Assembly: GCA_037367405.1 (NCBI GenBank)
Contig: JAZKJV010011400.1
Location: 5,268,501-5,332,500, forward strand
Length of the DNA: 64,000 nucleotides
Source: Ottelia alismoides
Lineage: Eukaryota > Streptophyta > Magnoliopsida > Alismatales > Hydrocharitaceae
Direction: 5' to 3'
The notes under the pieces were generated by a model, which was not told the DNA's origin, searched no databases, and worked only from the letters and a program-made list of their open reading frames with translations. Below are positions 44,380 to 52,887 of the stretch, in pieces. Position numbers and translations under genes: made by a program. Numbering within the stretch: position 1 is the stretch's first letter; each line of letters starts with the position of its first letter.

Positions 44380-44943
44380 ATGGACTCGAAACTTGGTCTG
44401 TGGACCGAACTACTCAACACGCTGAACACGGGTGCGGTGAACACTACGGTGGGCTTGGTTTCGGGCAGCCGGCAGGCCAATCAGCGGAGCATTTTGGATC
44501 GACTGGCCGAAAGCGGTTTGGCGATACCTGAAGGCAAGGGTTTGTTGGTTCGATTGAACTTGGGTAACGAAGCTTTGCCCAAACGCCAGTTGCGCACGGC
44601 TAGAGCCAGCGAGCAAGCGCCGACGCCAGTTCCCTCACCGCTGGGGCCTTGGCATGAGGTCTCATTGACGATGAAGCTGGGGGTGACCGCTCCGCCAACG
44701 TTGGAACGCTTGCCGCGTTGGTTAGCGGGCTGGAAACGCGAGTATCGTCGCATCTTGCTCGACCTGGGACCGCTGGACCAGCCGGTTTGCCGTGGCCTGG
44801 GACGTTACTGCGATGCCAATCTCCTGCTGCTGGGGCCTGAAACCTGCGCCAGTCCAACCTGGCTGCGCAAGCATATTGATCACTTGACGCAGTGCGATGC
44901 GCGCCTGGCAGGCTCGATCGTCGTCTCGGCCAACGCCGCCTGA
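44380..44943 (+). CDS. BY-kinase-like protein lacking a P-loop
   Basis: 187 residues, 12 bp after the ExeA-like gene. The C-terminal part reads WKREYRRILLDLGPLDQPVC, RGLGRYCDANLLLLGPETCA and DARLAGSIVVSANAA, the same pattern as the second half of CpsD/Wzc tyrosine kinases (the D..P..D region followed by the final beta strand). The expected Walker A lysine region is missing; the N-terminal part (TTVGLVSGSRQANQRSILDR) lacks GKS. It may be a degenerate partner of the ATPase. That reading is inference. Confidence 0.6.
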   Translation: MDSKLGLWTELLNTLNTGAVNTTVGLVSGSRQANQRSILDRLAESGLAIPEGKGLLVRLNLGNEALPKRQLRTARASEQAPTPVPSPLGPWHEVSLTMKLGVTAPPTLERLPRWLAGWKREYRRILLDLGPLDQPVCRGLGRYCDANLLLLGPETCASPTWLRKHIDHLTQCDARLAGSIVVSANAA

Positions 44944-44956
44944 GAGATAACGCTAT

Positions 44957-45060
44957 GCACTGTCGCTTGGCCAACTGGGGCGCCACCGCCTGCCAGACGG
45001 TGGACGCGCAAGTTAACGTTTCCACCGCTTGGCAGCGGCGGCTACGAAGACTGCATCTTG
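44957..45060. repeat. Degenerate MITE/REP element
   Basis: The core is CCACCGCCTGCCAGACGGTGG (44983 on) and TTCCACCGCTTGGCAGCGGC (from 45020) with GTTAACGTTT between, in the same order as the 31636 and 34292 copies. TGTCGCTTGGCCA at its left resembles the TIR of those copies but the right end is lost. It fills the gap before the PstS-like gene. Confidence 0.55.
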
Positions 45061-45152
45061 GCCTCGGCTTTTTCAAGATAGGCACACTGGCCACTTAACA
45101 TTACAATACGTCGTGTTAAGTGGAGTCTTGAATGCCAAAAGGGAGTGTGCCA

Positions 45153-46253
45153 ATGCTGCGGTTGTTCTATCGAACCGTGGGTTCTGGGATTGCTATCGCG
45201 ATCGTTAGCCTGATGATCTCTGGCTCGGCGTGGGGCCAAAGCAAACCACCGGTTGCGGCTGTGCCAGCCAGTACTTCGTCCAGTCAAACGGCCAAAGCCA
45301 ACAGCGGATCTACTGCCGCAGGCAAGGCGCCGGCTCCCAATGGATTACAAGAGCTGGTGGCCATGCTCGGTGGCATCGATCCGTACCGACCGCATGGCGA
45401 GATGGCTGGCAAGATCCAAGTTTATGGCTCGACGGCCATGGACAATATGGTGCATGCCTGGGCGGAGGAGTTCAAGCTCTTCTACCCGCAAGTGAGCGTG
45501 GAGATTTCGGCGGCTGGCTCAGGTGATGCTTTTGAAAAGCTCAAGCAAAACCCTCAAGCCCTGGTCATGCTCTCGAGACCCGTCAAGCCGGAGGAGCTCA
45601 AGCAAATCACTGGTGGCCAGATTAAAGAGCCGGCGGCGTTTGTCGTCGCTCGCGAAGCTTTGGGTGTGTTTGTGCATGCATCCAACCCGGCCCAGTCGAT
45701 CTCCGCCGAGCAGATGCGAGCCGTATTTACCAAAGCCACTCCCGATTCGGAGTTGACCTGGAAAGTCTTGGGGCTGACCGGCCAGATTGCGGATCAGCCG
45801 ATTCGAGTGGTCGCGCGTTCGGAAACCAGCGGTACTCAATCGTTTCTGCGCGAGTTCGTGTTCGGTGGCATGGAGATGCGCTCGTGTGAGAAGACGCATG
45901 GCAGCAACGGTGATGTGCTGGGCGCCCTGGCCAGCGATCCGCTGGGTATTGCCATCTGTGGACTGCGCGCCAATGGTTTGGGTGTTCGAGCGTTGCCGCT
46001 GGTTACTCAAGGCAAGGTCATTCCCAGCGATGACACAGCGGTGCTGAGCGGTAACTATCCGCTCACTCGCAATCTGACGCTGGTGGTCGATTTGTCACAG
46101 AAAACACCTGAGGCTCAAGCAGCCCAGGAACTGGTGCACTTCGCTCTGTGCCGCTCGGGGCAACTGGCAGCCATTCGCGCTGGGTTCTTTCCGGCGGAGT
46201 TGTCGGCCCTGCGGGCTGGTGTTAGTCGACTGGATCGCGATCGAGTCCGGTAA
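45153..46253 (+). CDS. PstS-like substrate-binding protein
   Basis: 366 residues from the ATG at 45153 (AGGGAG seven bases upstream); an ATG seven codons earlier also has a ribosome site but gives a less regular signal peptide. Signal MLRLFYRTVGSGIAIAIVSL with cleavage near GSAWGQ, then a phosphate-type periplasmic binding fold: IQVYGSTAMDNMVHAWAEEF, VSVEISAAGSGDAFEKL, LVMLSRPVKPEEL, the phosphate loop RSETSGTQSFLREFV and LTLVVDLSQKTPEAQAAQEL. The GSxTSGT-like element binds anion in PstS. No pst transport genes are next to it, so it may be a stand-alone or sensory binder. Confidence 0.82.
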   Translation: MLRLFYRTVGSGIAIAIVSLMISGSAWGQSKPPVAAVPASTSSSQTAKANSGSTAAGKAPAPNGLQELVAMLGGIDPYRPHGEMAGKIQVYGSTAMDNMVHAWAEEFKLFYPQVSVEISAAGSGDAFEKLKQNPQALVMLSRPVKPEELKQITGGQIKEPAAFVVAREALGVFVHASNPAQSISAEQMRAVFTKATPDSELTWKVLGLTGQIADQPIRVVARSETSGTQSFLREFVFGGMEMRSCEKTHGSNGDVLGALASDPLGIAICGLRANGLGVRALPLVTQGKVIPSDDTAVLSGNYPLTRNLTLVVDLSQKTPEAQAAQELVHFALCRSGQLAAIRAGFFPAELSALRAGVSRLDRDRVR

Positions 46254-46320
46254 CGGCCCACTGGTCGCTTGCTCTCTTGAACCTCTTCTCAGAGTCCCGT
46301 TTCACTTAGGACCATCACTC

Positions 46321-47481
46321 ATGGCTGGTAATAGTTTGTTTTCGTCGAGATTGCGTGTGGTGGCTGCCCTACTGGCCCTGACCTGGAGTTCCACCGCACT
46401 TGGGCAACAGCGTTTCGCTGGTCCGATCAATAGCAACGATCTCTACAACAGCATGCCAGCCTGGCAAGGCAGCAATTGGTTCAACAACTCGCTCGCCCCC
46501 AGCAATGATTGGAAGTTAGGGGTGAAATGCGACGACCTGGAGACGGGCGTTTTTGTCCGGCAAGTCGCGCCGGGTAGCGCCGCTGCGCGGGCCAACCTGG
46601 AAGTCAACGATGTCATCGTCGCGGTGGGTGGTCAGCAAGTCGGGATCGTCGAAGGTCGTTACGTCGACATGAGTACCGAGATTCGACGTCGGGCCGATAC
46701 CAATGGCAATGTAACGCTGCTGGTACAAGATGGTCGCACGGGCAAACTGGCTTCGATTCGAGTTCAACTGGATGGTAACCAATCAGCCATTCGCGGTGTG
46801 CTCTTCCGCCAGGATCGTGCGCTGCTGCCGGGTGACGCGGTGGTGACGGTGTATGTTGAGAACATATCGCGTCGTTACTTTGCGGTGCGAAACGATCGCG
46901 TATCGTTTGTGCCCACGACACAAAACAATATTCCCTTCGAGATCAACTACGATGCCTCGTACATCGCGCCCAATGACGTCTACGAAGTCAAAGCACAGAT
47001 TGTTTCTGGCGGACGCGTGATCTATCGTTCGGCCCAAGGAGTTCAAGTCTTGGGAGGTGCTCCCAGCGATGGCTTGCGTGTTGAACTGGTGCCGGAACAG
47101 AGCCTGGCATCTTCATCGCCTTATGGACCGGTCGTCACTGCCTCGGGTTATGGTTCGAGCGACCCGGGGTCAATCCTGCAGTACCAGCAGATCTATCGCA
47201 AGTATCTGGGGCGCGATCCAACTCAGTTGGAACTGGCAGGGTTTATGTACTCTTCCAACACCGCCGCCGAACTGGAGGCCTTGCCGCTCACGCTGATGGC
47301 CAGTCAGCAGTATTACGACGCGGTCGGCAACAACAATACCGCTTGGATAACCTCGGTCTTCCAGCAGATCATCGGCAGACCGGCATCAATTCAGGAGCGC
47401 GACCAGTGGCTGAATTACTTCAACGACCTTCGCGGCTCACGTATGGAAGTGCTGCGCCAGTTGTATAAGTACAAGCGCTAG
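46321..47481 (+). CDS. Exported PDZ-domain protein with DUF4214-like tail
   Basis: 386 residues from the ATG at 46321. A signal peptide (VVAALLALTWSSTALGQQ) is followed at about 60-150 by a PDZ domain: LGVKCDDLETGVFVRQVAPG, SAAARANLEVNDVIVAVGGQ and EIRRRADTNGNVTLLVQDGR. A beta-sandwich (170-280) follows. The last 100 residues (IYRKYLGRDPTQLELAGFMY, FQQIIGRPASIQERDQWLNY) resemble DUF4214 units of secreted proteins. There is no protease domain, so it is probably a protein-binding scaffold on the cell surface. It lies 67 bp downstream of the PstS-like gene. Confidence 0.78.
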   Translation: MAGNSLFSSRLRVVAALLALTWSSTALGQQRFAGPINSNDLYNSMPAWQGSNWFNNSLAPSNDWKLGVKCDDLETGVFVRQVAPGSAAARANLEVNDVIVAVGGQQVGIVEGRYVDMSTEIRRRADTNGNVTLLVQDGRTGKLASIRVQLDGNQSAIRGVLFRQDRALLPGDAVVTVYVENISRRYFAVRNDRVSFVPTTQNNIPFEINYDASYIAPNDVYEVKAQIVSGGRVIYRSAQGVQVLGGAPSDGLRVELVPEQSLASSSPYGPVVTASGYGSSDPGSILQYQQIYRKYLGRDPTQLELAGFMYSSNTAAELEALPLTLMASQQYYDAVGNNNTAWITSVFQQIIGRPASIQERDQWLNYFNDLRGSRMEVLRQLYKYKR

Positions 47482-47521
47482 CGCTGCAGCCCGTAGAGCG
47501 GCCGTCCTCAGACGCTCTACA

Positions 47522-47638
47522 GGGAGGCCAGGTTTCACCCGGCCCCGGACGTCCGCAGGATGATGATCCACGCCAGTAATGCCAATCGATCTTGGTCGGT
47601 GCTGCAGGCCGAGGGCTCGGCAGGAGCCTCGCCCTCCC
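47522..47638. repeat. Shortened family B repeat
   Basis: GGGAGGCCAGG (from 47522) and CCTCGCCCTCCC (47627-47638) are the inverted ends, with CCCGGCCCCGGACGTCCGCA and GCCAATCGATCTTGGTCGGT inside. The middle is about 70 bp shorter than in the 35966 copy. It lies between the converging PDZ and giant-protein genes. Confidence 0.6.
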
Positions 47639-47660
47639 TGTGCCCTGTCTAACCCCGCAG

Positions 47661-50600
47661 TTAGAGACTGGCTAAGGCCGAATCGAGATCTTCCAGCGAA
47701 TTGGGCGTTTGAGTCAACTCTTCAACTTGAGAACCCATCAGCGACAGCGTATCAATCTCACTCAGTGCGCTATCGACTGTACCGGGGGGCAACTGGTTCG
47801 TAGCGGTGATGCGAGTTGAATTGAAGCCATTGGATCCGACGTTGGAGCCCAGTGCCTGGCGGAGCGCCTGGCTGGGAGTGAGCATGCGATTGACGGCTTC
47901 GACCGGCGGTGCTGCTTCGCCTTCAGCTACTAGTCCACTGGTGGAGCGAGTAGAGGGGGCAGATTGGGTGCGGGCAGCAGAACCGCCTTCGCCTTCGCCG
48001 CTGCCCGTGCTACTGGTGCTGACAGTCGAGAAGCTGATCGTATCGGTGCCGGTGATGCGCAGCAGACGGGTGTTGTTGTCGCTGGCCAGCACAGAGACTT
48101 TGCTGTTGGTACCTGTCAGCGGCAGCGTAGCGGTCACGTTCTGATTGGATGGATTGGTGGCCGTCACCGTCAAGTTAGTTGCGGCTGCATCCAAGCGGGC
48201 TTGGATATTCGAGAAGCCCGTCATGCCGTTGCGGATTGCATACCAGCTTTCGCCCGAACCAGGAGCAACGGCCAAGGTGATCGAGTGAGCCGCAGCGGAA
48301 CCCAAGAAGTCGCGGATGCTGATGAACTGGGACTTGAGGCTTCCGACCAGTGACTTCAGAGCAGTCGTGCTGGTGTCTGTGGCAGTAGAAGTGATCGTCA
48401 TCGAATCGCCCCTGTCTTCCAGGAACGGCAGCGCGGGACGCGTGATGGTGTAGGTTCCAGGTGCCAGGTTATCGCTAACGAAGCTGCCCATGTGATTGGT
48501 GGATACTGTCAGTGATTTGGCGGCACCGGTAATGTCAGTCCCGGTCAGTTGCAGGTCAACACCACCGATCGTCGCGATGCTGCCGGTATTGGCCGCCAGG
48601 TTGCCGCCAATCGTGCGCGGCACGAAGTTGTTGACTGTCAAGGCGACAGTGGCCGTATCGGTCAGCGTGCCATCGCTGATGGTATAGGTGAAGCTGACCG
48701 AGCCAGCGAAGGTGTTGCTCGGTGGCGTATAGATCAACGACTTCTTGTCCGACGAGATCGCCACCGTACCTTGACCGCTGGCTGGTTGTGTAACTGCAGT
48801 TATCGTTAGCGACGTACCGGTATCTGGATCGGTATCGTTGGCCAACACAGTCAGCGTTGAATTGCCTGCGGACGAAAGAACACTGGTGGTGTCGTTGACC
48901 GCGTCGGGCGCATCATTGACGCCGGCGATGTTGAAGGTGACCGTGCCGGTGGCTGTGGCGCCTCCGCTGTCCTTGACGACATACGTCAAGACTTCAGGCC
49001 CGGTGACGTTCAAGCCTGGCTTGTAAAGGACAGTCTTCTTGTCGGTGGATACCTTAAAGGTGCTACCCCTGGATGATGTACCCACGCTATCGACCGTCAG
49101 TGTCTCGCCTGCATCGGTCGTGTCGTTGGCCAAGACATTGAAGCTGGCCTCGTCGGCATCTTCATTGACTGGGAACGAATCGGCGATGGCCACAGGTGGC
49201 GGGTTGGCAACCTTGACGTTGACCGAAACAGTACCCGTGGCTGTACCACCGCGACCATCGCTGAGCGTATAAGTGAAGATGTCGGTACCGGTGAAGCCTG
49301 ATTTCGGCGTGTAAATCACGTTCAGGCCACTGGCGCCAATGGTCACTGTACCACCTTGTGACGTGGTGCCAACGGCTGAAACGCGAAGTGTTTCACTGGC
49401 TGGAGTATCAACACCGGTGGCATCGTTCTGCAACACGTTGAGCGTATTGGGCGTGGTGCCAATATTGACATCGAAGGTGTCATTGGTAGCCACCGGCGGA
49501 TCATTGACATCGGCAATTTGAACGGTGACAGTGGCTGTAAGCGAAACGTTATTCTGGTTACGGACGGTATAGGTGAAGGTTTCTGATCCGTTGAAGTTTT
49601 GACCAGGCGTGTAGTTGATCGACTTGCCATCAGCTGCCACCGTCACGGTACCAAAGCCGCTCGGCTTGGTCGCACTAACGATCGTTAGCGTACCCGTTCC
49701 GGTGATCGTGTCGTTGGCCAGTACATTCAGCGATTGAACACCTGAGTCTTCATTGAAGTTGAAGGTGTCGTTGGTGGCAACGAAGTTAGCTCCCACTACC
49801 AGGTTGGCTGCGCCGTAATCAACCTGCGATTTCGGTATGGCCTGGTTACGATTGAAGAACAGAATGTCGCTGCCGTTCAGGTCGGCCTGATCGCTGCGAA
49901 TGTTAGCGTTGCCGGCTGCCTTGGCTACAAACGTCACGGTGGCGATCAGTTTAGGATCGCCATCGGTTGGCGTACTGCCACCGAAGGCTCCCAATTCATT
50001 GATCTGCCCAGCCACGGCAGGCGTGTCCACCTTGGGTGACTTGCCGTTGACGAAGGGGTCCGCATAAGTGATCGGGTTGGTGGCAATCGGTTCGACAACG
50101 GCCGGATCAAACAGCAAGTCGATGTAAGAACCAAATACCCCGGTGGCCAGTGCGCCGCGCACGTCTTGGGTCAAGAAGCGGACGCGGAACTGCTGGCCGG
50201 TAGCGATTTGAGTGATTGGGTTGCCCTGCATATCGACAACTTCCAGCGTCACCTTGGCCAAGGGCTGTTCGATCACGTTGATGCTGATCGCTTGTGTCTT
50301 GGTGTTGCCGGCTCGGTCAGTCAGCTTCAAGCTGAAAGCTCGCGCGCCTAGTTGGGATTGCGTGGGTGTCCAGGCAATCACGCCGGTGGCTGCGTCGATG
50401 GTCATGCCGGTGGGCGCGTTCTCGAGCGCGTAGACCAATCCACCGGTGCCTTCTTCAGCATGTGTCAGGTTGATGTTCAAAGCTTGAGAAACAATGGCTG
50501 AGGCGGGGAACAAGCTGCTCACCACATCGGCTGGGGCGACCGTGTCGAAAGTTACCGACAAGCTGGGCGAGGCGGTGCTTTCGGCATTGTTGACCGTCTG

Positions 50601-52421
50601 GGTAGCGGTAACCAGGACTGCGCCTTGGCCGAGCGAAGAGATGTTGTTGGCGGTTACCACCGTGGTTGTGCCCGTAGCGGTCGCCTGACCGATAACCGTG
50701 TTGCCCACCTTCAGCCTGACCACGGCACCGGAGGTCGTGCCACTGACTGTAAACGTCGGTGAGGATGCACTGGTCAGATTGTCACTATTGCTCGCGCCCA
50801 GATCGCTGGCCGTGTCCAGGTCGACGGCCGTGGGAGCCGTGGCGCCCACGACATTGACCGTAATCAACTGCGAATCCGTGGGGGCCTGCGTATCGGTCGG
50901 GGCCGTTTGCTGAACCGTGGCACGGAACTGGGCCGCGCCGGTAAAGGTCGCGCCCGGGGTAAAGGTTACCACGCCCGTCGTGGCATTGACTTGAACCGTG
51001 TAGTCGCCTGCGGTCTCTTTGGCAACCGTGTAAGTGACTGGATTGTTCTCAGCATCCTGAGAAGTCAAATTGATCGTGACCGGCGTGTTCTGAGGCGTGC
51101 TGACCGGGGAAACGGCGTTGAGAAACGGCGCGCCATTGGAGGCGTCAGGTACGGCTGTGGCCACAAAACTGGTCGACGTAGAGTTGCCTTCGGTGTCAGT
51201 GATGGTGACCGTAATGGTCGACGTACCCGTGTTGGCTAAGGCCTTCAGACGGATCAGGCCATTCTCTCGGTCATCAAAGATCGTTGCGCTCTCGATGACG
51301 ATCGGAATGGTCGGAGCATTGGCAGAGGTAGCCACGTTGCTGATCGCCTCGCGCACAGCATCACCTTCGATCAATTGACCAAAGATTGGATGATTGAAGT
51401 CCAAGTGGCGAGTGTCTTTCTCGGTAATGTAGAATTGCGAATTACCTGAGTCGTCAGCTTCGGTCTTGGCGTAAGCCAATACACCCGAACGATTGTGCTG
51501 CAAATCGAGATCGAATTGATCGTCGATGTTAGGTGTGGTCGCATTGGTCGCGCTGGTGCCGGTCTGGATCATGAAGTTATTGATGACCCGGTGGAACGGC
51601 GAGTTGGTATAGAAGCCCGAGTTGACCAGGTCGATTATCTTCTGAACTGGGATACCGGCTTCGGTCTGGAACAGCTTGAAGGTCATTTCGCCGAAGTCTT
51701 TGACCCGGATGCGCAGGCTCTTGTCACCTTGCGGCATCATCTCGGCTGAAATGACGCTGGGGTTGCTGGACGTAACCATGATCGTCAGTGGGTTCCCATT
51801 GGGATCGTACGCATCGACCGGCATGTGCATCGGTGAGCCAGCTTCGACATTGGTGTTGGGAATGGTGGCCACGCTGGGCGTGGAAGACTGAGGAATAGCT
51901 ACCCCGATCTTGGTGGCCAATTCCGCCAAGGTTGCCTGGCGGTCAATCCGCGTACCATCCAGGAAAACCCAGGTTGGATATCTTTCAATGCCGTTAGTCG
52001 TTGCCACGCTGGTGGGGCGGCGCTGCGAGTCGGTCACTTCTACATAGGGCAGAAACCTGGCGCCGTCCTGGAACAACTCTTTCTGAGCTTGACAGACTGG
52101 GCACCAGTACGCACCGTACATGATTGCGCCAGAATCCCTGATGGCTTTGGCAAAGGCCACCAGGTCGTTGGCCGCTTCGCCTTCGCCCCGCAGACCTTCG
52201 GTGCTCATACCTGCCTGAGGTTGAGATACATAGGCCGAGCCCAAAAGTGGCGAAAGGGTATCGCCGGCCATCAGAGCGCGGTTTTCGAGGGATTCGAGCT
52301 TGACGGACCGGTTCAGCGACGCCGAAACACAACGTCCAGCCTCTACAGACGATTCCCAACCCAAACAGTTACGCAACCACTGCACAAAACGATGACGTTT
52401 TTGGCGACGCGACATATTCAA
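47661..52421 (-). CDS. Giant secreted protein: thioredoxin-like + cyclophilin + cadherin/tandem-95-type repeats
   Basis: 1586 residues. The N-terminus has a basic region and the extracellular motif KLESLENRALMAGD, like the 32812 gene. At about 90-190 is a thioredoxin-like fold with active CxxC (IMYGAYWCPVCQAQKELFQD, then YPTWVFLDGTRIDRQATLA). At about 255-390 is a cyclophilin-type peptidyl-prolyl isomerase (FGEMTFKLFQTEAGIPVQKI, SPFHRVINNFMIQTG, SGNSQFYITEKDTRHLDFNH). Then come cadherin-like, Ig-like and at least four tandem-95-type repeats (for example FNEDSGVQSLNVLANDTITG, SLTATVTVQIADVNDPPVAT), and a Ser/Thr tail. Two folding-enzyme modules at the head of an adhesin-like protein are unusual. 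Confidence 0.88.
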   Translation of the reverse strand: MNMSRRQKRHRFVQWLRNCLGWESSVEAGRCVSASLNRSVKLESLENRALMAGDTLSPLLGSAYVSQPQAGMSTEGLRGEGEAANDLVAFAKAIRDSGAIMYGAYWCPVCQAQKELFQDGARFLPYVEVTDSQRRPTSVATTNGIERYPTWVFLDGTRIDRQATLAELATKIGVAIPQSSTPSVATIPNTNVEAGSPMHMPVDAYDPNGNPLTIMVTSSNPSVISAEMMPQGDKSLRIRVKDFGEMTFKLFQTEAGIPVQKIIDLVNSGFYTNSPFHRVINNFMIQTGTSATNATTPNIDDQFDLDLQHNRSGVLAYAKTEADDSGNSQFYITEKDTRHLDFNHPIFGQLIEGDAVREAISNVATSANAPTIPIVIESATIFDDRENGLIRLKALANTGTSTITVTITDTEGNSTSTSFVATAVPDASNGAPFLNAVSPVSTPQNTPVTINLTSQDAENNPVTYTVAKETAGDYTVQVNATTGVVTFTPGATFTGAAQFRATVQQTAPTDTQAPTDSQLITVNVVGATAPTAVDLDTASDLGASNSDNLTSASSPTFTVSGTTSGAVVRLKVGNTVIGQATATGTTTVVTANNISSLGQGAVLVTATQTVNNAESTASPSLSVTFDTVAPADVVSSLFPASAIVSQALNINLTHAEEGTGGLVYALENAPTGMTIDAATGVIAWTPTQSQLGARAFSLKLTDRAGNTKTQAISINVIEQPLAKVTLEVVDMQGNPITQIATGQQFRVRFLTQDVRGALATGVFGSYIDLLFDPAVVEPIATNPITYADPFVNGKSPKVDTPAVAGQINELGAFGGSTPTDGDPKLIATVTFVAKAAGNANIRSDQADLNGSDILFFNRNQAIPKSQVDYGAANLVVGANFVATNDTFNFNEDSGVQSLNVLANDTITGTGTLTIVSATKPSGFGTVTVAADGKSINYTPGQNFNGSETFTYTVRNQNNVSLTATVTVQIADVNDPPVATNDTFDVNIGTTPNTLNVLQNDATGVDTPASETLRVSAVGTTSQGGTVTIGASGLNVIYTPKSGFTGTDIFTYTLSDGRGGTATGTVSVNVKVANPPPVAIADSFPVNEDADEASFNVLANDTTDAGETLTVDSVGTSSRGSTFKVSTDKKTVLYKPGLNVTGPEVLTYVVKDSGGATATGTVTFNIAGVNDAPDAVNDTTSVLSSAGNSTLTVLANDTDPDTGTSLTITAVTQPASGQGTVAISSDKKSLIYTPPSNTFAGSVSFTYTISDGTLTDTATVALTVNNFVPRTIGGNLAANTGSIATIGGVDLQLTGTDITGAAKSLTVSTNHMGSFVSDNLAPGTYTITRPALPFLEDRGDSMTITSTATDTSTTALKSLVGSLKSQFISIRDFLGSAAAHSITLAVAPGSGESWYAIRNGMTGFSNIQARLDAAATNLTVTATNPSNQNVTATLPLTGTNSKVSVLASDNNTRLLRITGTDTISFSTVSTSSTGSGEGEGGSAARTQSAPSTRSTSGLVAEGEAAPPVEAVNRMLTPSQALRQALGSNVGSNGFNSTRITATNQLPPGTVDSALSEIDTLSLMGSQVEELTQTPNSLEDLDSALASL

Positions 52422-52887
52422 TCGTTGTCCTAGTTGTGAGACGAGGTGGTCCTCTGGCCGCTCGATTGCCAGTCAACCTTCAGAGTAATCTGAAAGCCGA
52501 TAGTTCCCTGTCGACAACCTCCCAAGATTGACTCGGTCGGCTGTTAGGGTCCTGCAATTTCAGCATAAACGGAGCTGGCCGCAACAGTTTACCACCCTAC
52601 CTAAAGGCAGCATCTACCCCAGTATATGACTTGAGGCCCCAACCAGCGGGAATTTCCAGGCGAATACGGCTGCCCTATTAGTACTAGAGTAGCGCAGAGG
52701 CCCGAAGTTCCCCAGATTTGTAGGGCAGAATCGGTTTTCCGGCGCAACGCGACCTTGAGGAACCGGAGAAATAATTTGGCTAACCAGTCCAAATCGATCC
52801 ATTGGCCGGTGTCGTCGTTTGCGTCCACCCTCTGGCGATCTGGCGACGGTGGCTGCCACGGCTGGCCTGGTGTGCCAAATGGACGGA
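52422..52887. other. 466 bp intergenic region, no gene seen
   Basis: This is the upstream region of the giant-protein gene and the downstream region of the HEAT/cupredoxin gene. It contains CCTTCAGAGTAATCTGAAAG (about 52480), a short inverted repeat, and a REP-like fragment at about 52822-52857 (GTCCACCCTCTGGCGATCTG then GCGACGGTGGCTGCC). No open frame has protein character; a promoter for the giant gene should lie near the left end. Confidence 0.5.
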
